Of a DNA stretch of 64,000 nt, positions 1 through 16,276 are shown piece after piece (position 1 is the stretch's first letter; the number at the start of each line of letters is the position of its first letter). This stretch comes from Spirodela intermedia. Lineage: Eukaryota; Streptophyta; Magnoliopsida; Alismatales; Araceae. Made by a program: the position numbers and the translations under genes. The notes beneath the pieces are model-generated. The model saw only the letters and a list, made by a program, of their open reading frames with translations. It did no database searches and was not told the DNA's origin. The stretch is taken from positions 5,887,924-5,951,923 of the forward strand of contig LR746267.1 in NCBI GenBank assembly GCA_902729315.2, written 5' to 3'.

Positions 1-5778
<5,778 letters not shown>

Positions 5779-5828
<50 letters not shown>
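5779..5828. repeat. (GA)n microsatellite abutting the GDH stop codon
   Basis: Uninterrupted GA dinucleotides run for about 50 bp. The GA of the TGA stop codon (5778-5780) is the first unit, so the GDH 3'UTR begins with the array. Confidence 0.95.
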
Positions 5829-5830
<2 letters not shown>

Positions 5831-5899
5831 TTAATGGACATTAGTGTTTAGATATTTACAAGAATAAATCAGTAAAAATAAATTTGGATGTGACAAAAG

Positions 5900-6610
5900 A
5901 AATGTCTAAGATGATTTTATGATGCTAATAATAATAAGATACCGTTTGATATTTAAAATAATTAATAATTATTTTATGAAAATAAAAAAATAACATTAAA
6001 ATTTAGGTTAATTGTGCTCCATAGTTTTTACATATAAATTACTTAAAATAACTATCAATTGTTGTATAATGTGGCCATCAAATGGCCAGGATGCCTAGTG
6101 AGCGTAGCCTGGTTGGCTAAAGAAATATTGATTTCTGATGCTATTTGAACTATAGTAACAATAAGTAATTTATTTTTTTATGAGAGAAAAATAAAATAAA
6201 AATAATGGATTAAAAATTAGGCTGTTGGCGCTCCAAAGTTTTTATATAAAATTAAATTTTACCTAAGATAACTATTAATTATTATAAAATGTAGCTCTCA
6301 AATCGGTAGGGTGGTAAGTGAGCCAAGCATGGATGACATAAGAAATGTCGATTTTATGATACTATTTGATATTAAAAATAATTTATTTTGATTTGTATGA
6401 AAGTAAAAGAAAAAACAATTCAACATTAGAATATTGATGCTCTAACAATTTTATATAAAAATAATATTCATTTAATATAAAATTAATTATTGTATAATTT
6501 CTCAATTTTTTATGTAAAATTAAAGTTTACTTGATATAAGTATTGAAATTATTGTGTAATATGGCTCTCAAATGGGCAGGGTGGCCGGTGTGCCTGGCCT
6601 GCCTCAGGCC
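5900..6610. repeat. Diverged tandem repeat, unit about 200-270 bp
   Basis: An AT-rich block with three decayed copies. The anchor GATRCTATTTGAT-like sequence recurs at about 5937, 6137 and 6357. The anchor ATGTRGCTCTCAAATGG-like sequence recurs at about 6069, 6289 and 6558, each followed by a TAGTGAGC/GGTGTGCC segment. The third unit is longer, with an extra partial duplication near 6500. No ORF is preserved. Confidence 0.65.
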
Positions 6611-7939
6611 TTGGGCTGGCAGTTTTTTGGGCCGGCCCGTTAATATTTGGGCCCATATTTGACATGGCCAAAGTCAGCTCATCCTTCTTTAACCAATGGG
6701 GGGGGCCACAGTTGGTAGAGGCGGGCCCCGCCTGAGGGACAGACTACCACGCTTCTGCAGGTCCTCCCACCTACCTTCCCTGCTCAAGGGGGATCAAGCG
6801 GGAGGAACGGTGACGGAAGGGGAAGAAGAGGGGGACACTCTCTCTTCTACCTTCTGGCCCATCAGTCCCGGCCGCCGGCGGGTAAGCTTTCTCGTCTCGA
6901 CCTCATGCTCTTCCATGGCTTCTGCGCTCTCCTCCTGTTCGTCCTCGGGGCGGCTGCGGCGGCGGCGGTGCGAGTGTTTGGGGGGTTGGGGCTGCATTGG
7001 TCGGCGAGTAAACTCACGCTTGTACGTGCATTCATAGTGCTGGAAGGCCGGAAGAGAATGGAGTGCTTTCGTTGGTGATCCGGGGGGGGGGGGGAGACGA
7101 GGCGGCGGAGCTGGAGATCTGTCTACTTATCGGAAGTTGGGCGGTGAGGGTAATAGCGGTCTCTAGTCGTTCGCTCGGGATGCTGAAATTTTAGTGGTAA
7201 TATGGATTCGTCGTTGTCGGTGGTAGTGTCGGTGCTACCGTCGTCGTTCTCGTTCTTGTTCCGTCTGATCTGTCCATCTATTCTACTTAGAGTGGCGACA
7301 ATCCCATTACCGGCGTGGATCTGGATGTCCCCTTTGCTCTCTTTCCTAAGCACGCGTCAGATTTCAGTCTACATCTGAAGTGGGAAGGCAATTACGAAAT
7401 TTTTGTTTGGTTATTTACCTACAATTGTCGTGAATCTCGGACTCAAGTCTTCCTAGCCTTCTACGATCCCTCGTCTTTTTTATATCTTCCACGCTTTATC
7501 ATCGCTGCGAGGATAGATCTCATCCTATTTTCTCTGACAGAAGTTATGTGGCGAAGCTTTCGAGAGCATTTCGTACCCTAAATCTATATTGTTGTTTTGA
7601 AATTTATAATCGGGAGAGAGATGGATAGACGTCGCATGATAAAAATACGTAGAAAATGCAGAGAATAGAGAGGATCATGATATGTGGACGAACTGATATC
7701 TGTCTTCTTATCATCTCTTTCCTCTGTGCACCGTTCCAAATGCCTTTTACTTTTTTCTTGGGGTAATCTCCAACATATAAACTACGACATTCGATTGTTT
7801 AGGAAAATAGAGCTATGGAGCCGATGGAAGGCACCTAAAAGAAGCTTTACAAGCGACTGAAACCTGAGCCTTCCTGCCCTCTTTGGTAACATGGACGATT
7901 ACATCAATAGTTAACTTCAACCTTGTTGCTTTGTTCCAG
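6611..7939 (+). promoter_or_regulatory. GAUT upstream region and probable 5'UTR intron
   Basis: Begins with GGCCCG-rich repeat debris (6598-6660). A GC-rich stretch at 6700-6881 ends in a good donor (GGCGG/GTAAGC at 6881/6882). A good acceptor (TTGTTCCAG) ends at 7939, 18 bases before the chosen GAUT ATG. A leader intron of about 1.06 kb is inferred. It places the in-frame upstream ATG at 7883 inside the intron and supports 7958 as the start. Confidence 0.55.
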
Positions 7940-7957
7940 AGTTTGGATTGGATCATC

Positions 7958-9162
7958 ATGCCTTCAAATCAGGACTCTACTGGCAATCACAGTGCCTTGC
8001 AGAAGAATAGAGGGAGCAGCAGTTTCTTCTGTTCTAATTTTGCTCGTTTCCTCTTCCTTGCTGTTATCATCCCTGTGGTGGCATTGCAAATCATCCAGAC
8101 TCCTATAAATGGTAAGCCTGTTGTTCTAGTCCTCGTTTCTCTTTCTCCTATAAATGGTAAGCCTGTTGTTTTAGTCCCCTAATTCGTTGGTTTTCTATCT
8201 GGGATTTCTCCATTGCTCTGTGGTTTCTCTGCTTCGACCTCTGTTAATTATGTGGAGCTCATGATATCTGCTTTTCTTTTTTGTTTCGCTCGGGAAGTTA
8301 TGCTATTTTTTCATTAAATCTCCTTGATTGGATTCTTTTATATACAAAAATCATTTTTCCGTTTTGAATCTAGTTCGGAGTTACAGAACCTGATATGTTT
8401 TAAAACTCAAAATATGTACAATCCCATGAACCCTACATTGCTGAGCAATGACTGACGTGAGCTTCATGCTGCTTATCACGATTGCTTGGAATTCACTTCA
8501 TTCTTGTCCCCATATTTAATATAAATAAATTTACATGTTTACAAGCAAGATCACGCGTACTGGGAAATAAAATTAAAAGAAATACGAATAATCATATCTC
8601 CTCCATAATGTGGGTACCTCAGATCTTCACGAAAGTTCCTTTGGCTCCTAGTTTTTTTTCTGGGAATCGCTGGATGTAACAAGTGCATGCAGAGATGGAT
8701 TAGCATGATGAACGAAATATATATCAATTTAAATACGAAGCTAAGATTCTACACACCTGTACTTAATTTGGACGATAAATGTTAGTGAAGTAGTCATGGG
8801 TCACTACTTTATCATTAGATAATAACCAAAATTTTCGATTTATTTTAAATCGTGTTTTCCATATAATTATAGGTTGTACTATGGGAAAGTATCTTGTGAT
8901 AAGTATGTTCATAAAATCTCAAATCACGTCATTTGATTTCTCTGTGGCCATACACCATCTGATTTCCTCTTTTTATCATTATTTTTTTTTCCCCTGGTTG
9001 GGGATTATCCTTTATCTCACTCTATCTTACGCACGCAAAATTAAAATATGATTGTCCAAATCCTGTGATAAATGAAGAATACAAGATCTTCAAACCAAAA
9101 GAAGTATTTGCATAGATCATTAGTTCTCTAAAAAAAATCCTTTCTGCTTCTCTCTACATTTA

Positions 9163-9232
<70 letters not shown>

Positions 9233-12200
9233 TTATTTTGGTAAGTTGGCTCAGTAGATTTGATTGAGAAGTTCTATTTATTTTCCAGATGAAACAGATG
9301 CTTCAAACTCGTCTAGCTCAACGGTACCAACCTTCTTTTGGATGAATCCCTTCCCCTTGCTCCCTTTTTTTTATCTGACGCCATTTTCTGGCAGATTGAT
9401 TGGAGAGACCGGCTGGCCATGCAACATATTAAATCTCTGTTAACCAAGGAGGTGGGTCCAGCCATACATTTTATGTACTCTTTCGTATGCAAGTTCTTCC
9501 TCATTGATGTTGATTTTTTTTTCCTTTTCAGGTAATATATTCTGTGTTGACTACCAACTTTCATTTAGACTGATAGATCATAGATAGTTTGGAGTGACGC
9601 AAACCATACAAGGATAAACATTCCGGAAAAATCTCTTCTACTTCTCAAATGATAGAACAGTCGCTATTTGAATACAATTACGCTGGCCACAAAAAGAAGA
9701 AACTACCTAGATTAAGGAAACTGACCGAGAGAAACTAACTCCTAGTGGCACGTTTTTCCCACATAGAAGAAACTGGTTCTGAGGTAGCCATGCTGCACTC
9801 TTTCAATCATTTGATAAGATCATGAGACACTGCCAAGATAGCACATACATTGACCACAGTTAAGTGAATGATTGCTCTACTGAATCCGCGGAGGACATTG
9901 ACTTTTCAGGGTGAGGAGTGGGGAAGAGGCACGATTGATAATCTTCTTGGAGGTAACCTACTTGGAAGTGATGAAGGTAGTTTGTGAGATTCCTGGGATT
10001 GTAAAACTTTTGAAGAAACGTCATTAATTAGAACACTTGGATCACTTTTTTGAAATACCTGCAGGAAGTCATGAACCTCTTGATGTTCCAAGGAAGAATG
10101 AGCGGCGGGTAAGGTTCCTAATCTCCAACCACATTGTCCCTGGATTGAAATGTATTATATTACATTGCCAACGGATCGTGCTGATTCCAAAGACCCACCA
10201 TGATCCTCTACGATCATTTGACCCGGCGTGGAAACTTCTTGTCAAACAGTGACTAATCTACATTTCCAATAATATATGCATATTTGTATAGCTGGCTGTT
10301 GAGATCTCTGCATTTCATATGTTTATTATGAGTCATTTGCATCCAGAAACTGAGCGAGGGAGGTAGCGAGAATGAGCAGGTTCCAGATGAAGATGAGGTG
10401 ATTGTAAGACTCGAAAACGCCGCCATCGAGCGCTCGAGCGCGGTGGACTCCTCCGTGCTCGGGAAGTACGGCCTGTGGCGGCGGGAGAACGATAACGGGA
10501 ACTCCGACAAGGTAGTGCGCCAGCTGAGAGAGCAGTTTATCGTCGCCAGGGTGTTCGCGCCCCTCGCAAAGTCGAAGAACAAGCTCGACCTGTTCGAAGA
10601 ACTGACGGCCCAGCTCAAGGAGAGCCAGCGGGCCCTTGGGCGGGCCATCTTTGACTCTGATCTTCAACTCAGGTTCTTCAAAACTTGCTCTTTCTTGATA
10701 GGTCAACGCCACCTGTTCTTGGAGCTTTTTTTCAATTTCTTTTTTTTTTTCCTGAATCTTTGAATTGGAATCCGCCCAGTGCTCAAGAGAGGATCAAGGC
10801 CATGGGACAGGTTCTCGATAGATCCGGAAAGGAGCTCTACAACTTCCAGGAGGTGACCCAGCAACTGAGGCTCATGTTTCAGTCAGCGGACGACAAGGTC
10901 CGGAGCTTGAAGAAGCAAAACCAGATTCTTAGTCAACTGGCAGCAAAAACGATCCCTGCTGGCATCCACTGTCTGTCCCTCCGCCTGACCATCGACTACA
11001 ATCTCCTCCCACCGGAGAAAAGGAGGTTCCCTCAGACCGAGAGGCTTGAGGACTCTTCCCTCTATCACTACGCCGTCTTCTCGGACAATGTCCTGGCCGC
11101 CTCTGTTGTGGTCAACTCCACCGTTGTCAACGCCAAGGTAGGCAAAGAGGAAGCGGCGGCTCATCTCTCCCCACTTCATGGAATTCCCACGTTGACCCTC
11201 ATGGTGCATGCAGGAGCCTGAGAAGCACGTTTTCCACGTGGTCACTGACAAGCTCAACTTCGGGGCCATTAGCATGTGGTTCCTGCAGAACCCGCCTGGG
11301 AAAGCGGCCATCAACGTGGAGAACGTGGACGAATTCCGGTGGCTCAACTCCTCTTATTCGCCGGTTCTCCGCCAGCTGGAGTCCGCCTCCATGAAGGAGT
11401 ACTACTTCAAGGCCGGCCAGCCGGCGAGGCTCTCTGCCGGCGATTCTGCTCTCAAGTACCGCAATCCCAAGTACCTCTCCATGCTGAACCATCTGAGATT
11501 TTACCTGCCGCAGGTCTACCCAAAGCTCAGGAAGATCCTCTTCCTCGACGATGATGTCGTCGTGCAGAGGGATTTGACTGGGCTGTGGGAGGTTGACCTT
11601 AATGGCAATGTCAACGGGGCAGTGGAGACCTGCGGGGAGAGCTTCCACCGCTTTGACAAGTACCTCAACTTCTCGAACCCTCTCATCTCCAAGAACTTTG
11701 ACCCTGATGCCTGCGGCTGGGCCTATGGAATGAACATCTTTGATCTCGAGGAGTGGAGGAAGAAGGACATCACCGGCATCTACCACAAATGGCAAAATCT
11801 GGTGAGTCAACCATAGAACCCATCCTCCTTGGAATCTTCTGTTTTCATGCTTGACTGCAAATCTCGTAGGAAATCTTGTCTGGTTCATTGGTTGATCGAA
11901 AATCTGATAGGAAGTCTGTTAGGTCAGTCAGTTGGCTAAAATCTCATCGGAAATCTTGTCTGGTTGGTTGACTAAAATATCTCGGGTGAAATGTAGTAAG
12001 TTGACTAAAATGTCATAGAAAGTTGACTGAGAATCCTCAGTGAAATGTGACACTTTGACTGGAAACCTAATATGTAATCTAGTAGGTTGAGGAAGATCCA
12101 GCATGAGCTCGGGCAGATTGGCTAAAAGATTCATGAGAAATAATGTGCATTAGTTGACACAAAACAAAACAGAAACCCTCAGTTGAAACCTACCTAGTAA

Positions 12201-12846
12201 GTTGACCAGAAACCTCGCATGGAGCCCAAAGAGGAATGCGGGTTGACTAAAGATTACCCGCTCTGAATTTACACCCTGAGTTGACCAGAAATCTGATATG
12301 AAATCATGTGCATTGGTTGACGCAAAGCAGAACCAAAAACCTCTGCTGAAGCCTACCTAGTAAGTTGACCCAAAAAACCTCTCATGAAATCTTGTGCATT
12401 GGTTCACTCAAAGCAAAACAAAAACCTCTGCTGAAACCTACCAGTAAGCTGACCTTAAAACCTCGTATGAAACCAAAAAGGAATGCAGGGGAGTTGACTA
12501 AAAAATCGACTCTGAGATTGAAATTACACTGAGTAGACCGGAAAAATCTCATACGAAGTCAACTGCCACGCAGAACGAAGACCGGGCGCTGTGGAAGCTG
12601 GGGACGCTGCCGCCGGGGCTGATCACCTTCTACAAACTGACCCAGCCGCTCGACAAATCGTGGCACGTGCTGGGGCTCGGCTACAATGGGACCCTCGACC
12701 ATGCTGTGATCGCCAAGGCCGCCGTGGTCCACTTCAACGGCAACATGAAGCCCTGGCTGGAGATCGCCATGGCCAAGTACAGGCACTACTGGACCAAGTA
12801 CTTCAAGCAGGATCACCCCTACCTCAGCAGTTGCAGCCTCAGCTGA
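7958..12846 (+). CDS. GAUT1-like: GAUT1-like homogalacturonan alpha-1,4-galacturonosyltransferase
   Basis: Golgi type II membrane glycosyltransferase (GT8) that adds galacturonic acid to pectic homogalacturonan. Nine exons: 7958-8111, 9289-9323, 9395-9451, 9910-9976, 10065-10108, 10347-10672, 10780-11137, 11214-11801, 12574-12846; 633 aa. A hydrophobic signal anchor (FARFLFLAVIIPVVALQII) follows a short cytosolic tail. IDWRDRLAMQ and VRLENAAIERSSAVDSSVLG are hallmarks of the GAUT1 clade. The GT8 core shows the metal-binding FLDDDVVVQRDL, WEVDLNGNVNGAVETCGESF, CGWAYGMNIFDLEEW, and the HxxGxG-type HVLGLG followed by HFNGNMKPWL. It is about 40 residues shorter than Arabidopsis GAUT1, with the loss in the stem (exons 4-5), where the usual region after the LLTKE segment is not recognisable; a missed micro-exon is possible. 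The exon 1 donor is duplicated 45 bp downstream. Confidence 0.93.
8099..8180 (+). repeat. Tandem duplication containing the GAUT exon 1 donor site
   Basis: The segment TCCTATAAATGGTAAGCCTG starts at 8101 and again at 8146, with flanking TTGTTYTAGTCC also repeated. Each copy holds the exon end and GTAAGC donor. Confidence 0.9.
9163..9232. repeat. (ATT)n microsatellite in GAUT intron 1
   Basis: About 23 consecutive ATT units run up to roughly 55 bases before the exon 2 acceptor. Confidence 0.95.
11870..12560 (+). repeat. TTGAC-rich degenerate repeats in GAUT intron 8
   Basis: The intron is built from short degenerate units of the form GTTGACYAAAAYCTC...GGAAATC. About ten TTGAC cores are present in 600 bp. 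Longer units are visible: GTGCATTRGTTGAC-like sequence at 12145, 12308 and 12394 (the last reads TTCAC), and a GGAATGC...GTTGACTAAA block near 12235 and 12482. TTGAC is the W-box core, but repeat descent is a sufficient explanation. Confidence 0.7.
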
Positions 12847-12859
12847 ACACCCCAGCCTG

Positions 12860-12860
<1 letters not shown>

Positions 12861-12911
<51 letters not shown>

Positions 12912-13026
12912 CCTCTCTCTCTTCCTCTTCTTGTCTTGTTGGCTAAGTGGATGAAGACATCCTCTTACTCTGTATAGAGTCGTTCGAAGGAGTCGGCATT
13001 CTTCATGACTCCAGTACACCAATGTC

Positions 13027-13075
<49 letters not shown>

Positions 13076-13212
13076 GCTTCCTGTGTTGCTGAGTAGATGA
13101 AGACATCCTCTGCTGGTGGGTGATCCACTTACTCTGTAGAGTTCTTTGATTCGGTTGGCATTCTTCATGACGCCAGTACACTCCTGTCGTCTCTCTCTCT
13201 CTCTCTCTCTCT
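12861..13212 (+). repeat. CT arrays plus a duplicated ~100 bp unit in the GAUT 3' region
   Basis: Three long CT tracts (12861-12906, 13028-13073, 13190-13212) are separated by two copies of a unit containing GATGAAGACATCCTC, ACTCTGTA, GGCATTCTTCATGAC and CCAGTACAC. The period is about 165 bp. The block lies immediately after the GAUT stop codon and is probably 3'UTR or just beyond. Confidence 0.85.
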
Positions 13213-14091
13213 GGACATGGCGAGCGTACCCATCTCAGTAAAAGGAGACTGTATGAAGACCCTTTGTAGAAATATGATTTCATATGTTATTTTAGGTTAT
13301 TTGACTACTTGCTCTCGTAATGTCATATGCTCTGACCCCCTCATGGTGTTCAGGTCGGCTTTTCTTTCTAATGCTAATAATATGATTTTGCTTGTTTTTT
13401 ATTAATAAATATGATATTCTTACGATGATATTAAATTAAATCCGATGACTAGTTTGAGTTGGGTGCGTGAATAGACATTTTACGAAATAAATATACAAAA
13501 TTAATAAAATAATAGATAGGCGTGACTTGAGGGCTAAACGCCATTTGGTGGGCTTCCGGTGGGCCCCGCAAGATTCGCGAGGCCCGGCCCGACCGGTTCA
13601 GAACCATAATATTTTACACGTTTTCTAAATGGGGAGGGTTCAGGGGGCGGCTGCCGCGTGTCCCTACGCCAATTACGCACGGGGATTCCTGGCGGCGGCC
13701 TCCCCTGGGTCACGTGACCCCGCCCCAGCCGCTTTCCATCTCTCTCTAGAGAGAGAGAGAGAGAGAGAGGGCCTTCCATGAGATCAAGTTAATCACGGGC
13801 GCTCGGGGCCAATCATCACCTTATCGTTACCAGACTGACCGTGCAGGCGGAAAAACCGCTGCCACAGAGGACAGAGAGAGAGAGAGAGAGAGGAGAGAGG
13901 AGAGGGTGGAGCTTCTTTCATGGTGGACCCCTGTGGTAACCTCACTTATCTCCACGCCCGGGAATGGAGGAGGAAGAAGCGGGAGATTTAACTGCTCCGA
14001 TAGTTTTTACAGGGCAGGTAAGAGGAGAGGAGAGAGAGAGAGAACTAGATAAGGGGGAAGAACAGTTCAACCTAACTGCTTTCTGAAACAA

Positions 14092-14122
<31 letters not shown>

Positions 14123-14322
14123 GCTGGGCCAGTCGTGGAGGTTAAAAAGTCCGGGGTCGTCGTCGAGGTGGAGGGGCTCTTATTCCTGGCTGTCGTCTTC
14201 CTCTGCTACTCCCCTTCGATCTCTTCCTGTTCGGGATTCTGGATTCTGTGATCGCAGGAGAAATCGATTGGGAGGAGGATCCGGCTGCATTCCCCGCCGG
14301 CGCCGCCGATCGCTGCCGGGGC
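13213..14322. promoter_or_regulatory. Intergenic/promoter region of the small plant gene
   Basis: No gene is seen. GGCCCGGCCC debris lies near 13560-13590. A perfect 14-bp palindrome GGGTCACGTGACCC with a CACGTG (G-box) core is at 13707-13720. GA/CT tracts lie at about 13745-13768, 13877-13893 and 14093-14119. The last 200 bases are GC-rich and look like leader sequence. Confidence 0.5.
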
Positions 14323-15777
14323 ATGAAATGCCCGGCGGATTCAGGTGAGCGATCTCCCCGCCGAGCGATTGTGATGAGGGTTCCGACGAGGAAATCCCTC
14401 TGCCCCTCCCCTCTCGTCTGCTTCTCCAAGTCCTCCGTCGGCCTCTATCCCGGTCCCTCCCTCCTCGAATCGGACGATGGCGGCGGTGACGGAGCGCCGG
14501 AGCCGCCCCCTCCCGCCGCCGAGGAGGCACCGCCGCCGGAGGAGAAGCCGGAGGAGAAGCTGGAGGAGGTCAGAGTCGAGGTCTTCCTGAGAAGCTGCAT
14601 CAGGAAGCCGGGGAAGGTGGAGGACGAGGAGGAAGAAGACGGTACCAACGAGGCCGTGAAGAGGAGAGTGAAGTGGATCGATTCCATGGGGAAAGAGCTC
14701 GTCGAAGTCAAGGAATACGAAGCCAGGTACTTCCCCTTCTTCTTCCTTTTCTTCCTGATCTTCTCTGGTTCCTCCTTCCTCGGAATTTCCCCCTTCTTCC
14801 TCCTCGAATCCCCTCTGATTCAGGCACCAATCCTATCCATCAACACTCGTCTCCATCTCAATCTACCTGCGTCTCTACGTTTTCGTGGAGAGTTCCTCCT
14901 TCCGAGGACCGTAGGCGTTTGATCCACAACAAGGGGCAAAACCAGTTTGCCAGTGATTAAACGCTAGGAATGATCTGATCCTGCCCGTCACGGATCATAT
15001 GAGACGATGATGATGATCACCCATGCCGTAGATCACAGAGGATCAGAAACCAGGTCTCCATGAGTGGATCAAAAACATGTTCTTCCCTTGTTTTTCCTCA
15101 TAGGAAGGATCAAACGTTAGGTGGGCGCAGATTAATTAGAAAATACCCGGTTGGTTTAACACCCGATAAATAAATCTCACCCAGTGGGGATCATCTTGTT
15201 GTTCTTCGTCGGTGCCAGATTAGGGTTTTTATTGGAGAATATTGCAGAAATTTCCGTTAATTTTCTTCGTTCCCTCGGTTTTGCGCTCTATCCCGCAGGT
15301 ATCAACCGATTATTGAAGAGTCTCGTCCGAAATCCGGCGAGTTGACTAAGAATCCAGCCTAAATCCTGCTTAGTTGACCAAACTCATCTGAAATCCTGCG
15401 CGTTGGCTAAAAGGAAATGTGCCATTTTTAGGCCGCAATTAAAGAACAATTATCTTCATAATTTCCTTTTTCCCCTGCTTTTTAATTATTTCCCTAATAT
15501 TTCGGCATCATCTTCTCAATTACCGCGGAGGGAGTCTTTAGAGTCGCAGCTCGCGCTTGTCAACTGAGCGTAAGGCCCCGGCCCGGGCCGGGAGAGCAGC
15601 CCCATTTTTCGGGCCCTATAATGGGCCTCCGGCTGGCCCGGCCCGTCGTCTATAATACATATAGATGATGTGATTTATTTTCTTGTGATTAATTTAATCT
15701 CATTTCTTTTTTAATTCAGCCATTATGGTGACTCAGAGGATGACGGTAATCCAGGTTGCGTCTGCACCATCCAATGA
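14323..15777 (+). CDS. Uncharacterised conserved plant protein with VKWxDxxGKELVEVKEYE motif
   Basis: Two exons, 14323-14726 and 15720-15777, give 153 aa. In order: MRVPTRKSLCPSPLVCFSKS then SVGLYPGPSLLES, a Pro/Glu-rich acidic linker, VRVEVFLRSCIRKPGK, an acidic run, VKRRVKWIDSMGKELVEVKE, and a short tail ending GCVCTIQ. This architecture recurs in short plant proteins of unknown function with a basic VKxKVxWxDxxGKELxE segment and a Cys-rich end; I do not know a proven role. The last four residues, CTIQ, fit a CaaX box, so membrane attachment by prenylation is possible (inferred). The start is the first ATG in the open frame; an alternative ATG at 14374 would remove 17 residues. Intron 1 (14727-15719) contains TTGAC repeats like those in the GAUT gene. 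Confidence 0.8.
15300..15420 (+). repeat. TTGAC-type repeat fragment in an intron
   Basis: GAGTTGACTAAGAATCC, TTAGTTGACCAAACTCATCT and GCGTTGGCTAAAAGGAAAT resemble the units of the GAUT intron 8 array, suggesting a dispersed family. Confidence 0.45.
15560..15650. repeat. GGCCCGGGCCGGG-rich repeat fragment
   Basis: Dense GGGCC/GGCCC motifs inside the intron of the 14323-15777 gene. They match the composition of the fragments at 4681-5100, 6598-6660 and 44579-45800. Confidence 0.5.
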
Positions 15778-16276
15778 CTCTGGGCCAAGCAGAATCCATC
15801 GAGAGGGCCGTCTGATCGCTGATCCCCCCTAAGCATGGTCGACGATGATCTCCTCCCTCGCCACGTGGATCCCCCCCCGGCGGCGTACCGATTCCAGATG
15901 CCCGAACGGCGGAGAGTTGATTTCAGAGCGATAGCGGAGGCCGACTGGGCATTTATCGGTCAATTTCGATCCAGCTGGGGCCAGGGGGTGGGGCCCGCTC
16001 AATGGCCAGAGAATTTTGCTGACATAAATATTTTGTTATATAAATGGGTTTTACAGGAGTGCCTGAGATGACGTAGGTGCGCGTCAAGTGTTCTTGACAG
16101 CGTCGTTTTGTTCTCGGAAGGGAAAAAAAATCGATTTTTCCTCTCTCTCTGTCTCTGTCTCTCTGTCTCTCTGTCTCTCTGTCTCTCTGTCTGTCTCTCT
16201 CTCTCTCTCTATCCATGATAGGTGATTGTTTGGTGGGTGGCGTGATCGTTCAGCAAGAGAGAGACGGCCAAGCTAT

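Noticed and set aside
7883-7957. Upstream in-frame ATG for GAUT
   Set aside because: A strong acceptor at 7939 places this ATG in a leader intron; the extension is not typical of the family.
11199-11888. 229-aa antisense frame over GAUT exon 8
   Set aside because: It crosses a strongly conserved GT8 exon on the other strand and has no recognisable motif.
12819-13283. 154-aa minus-strand Arg/Glu-rich frame
   Set aside because: It arises from the CT microsatellites after the GAUT stop codon.
15835-16071. 78-aa ORF after the small conserved gene
   Set aside because: No motif, no splice support, and it begins next to simple-repeat and transposon sequence.
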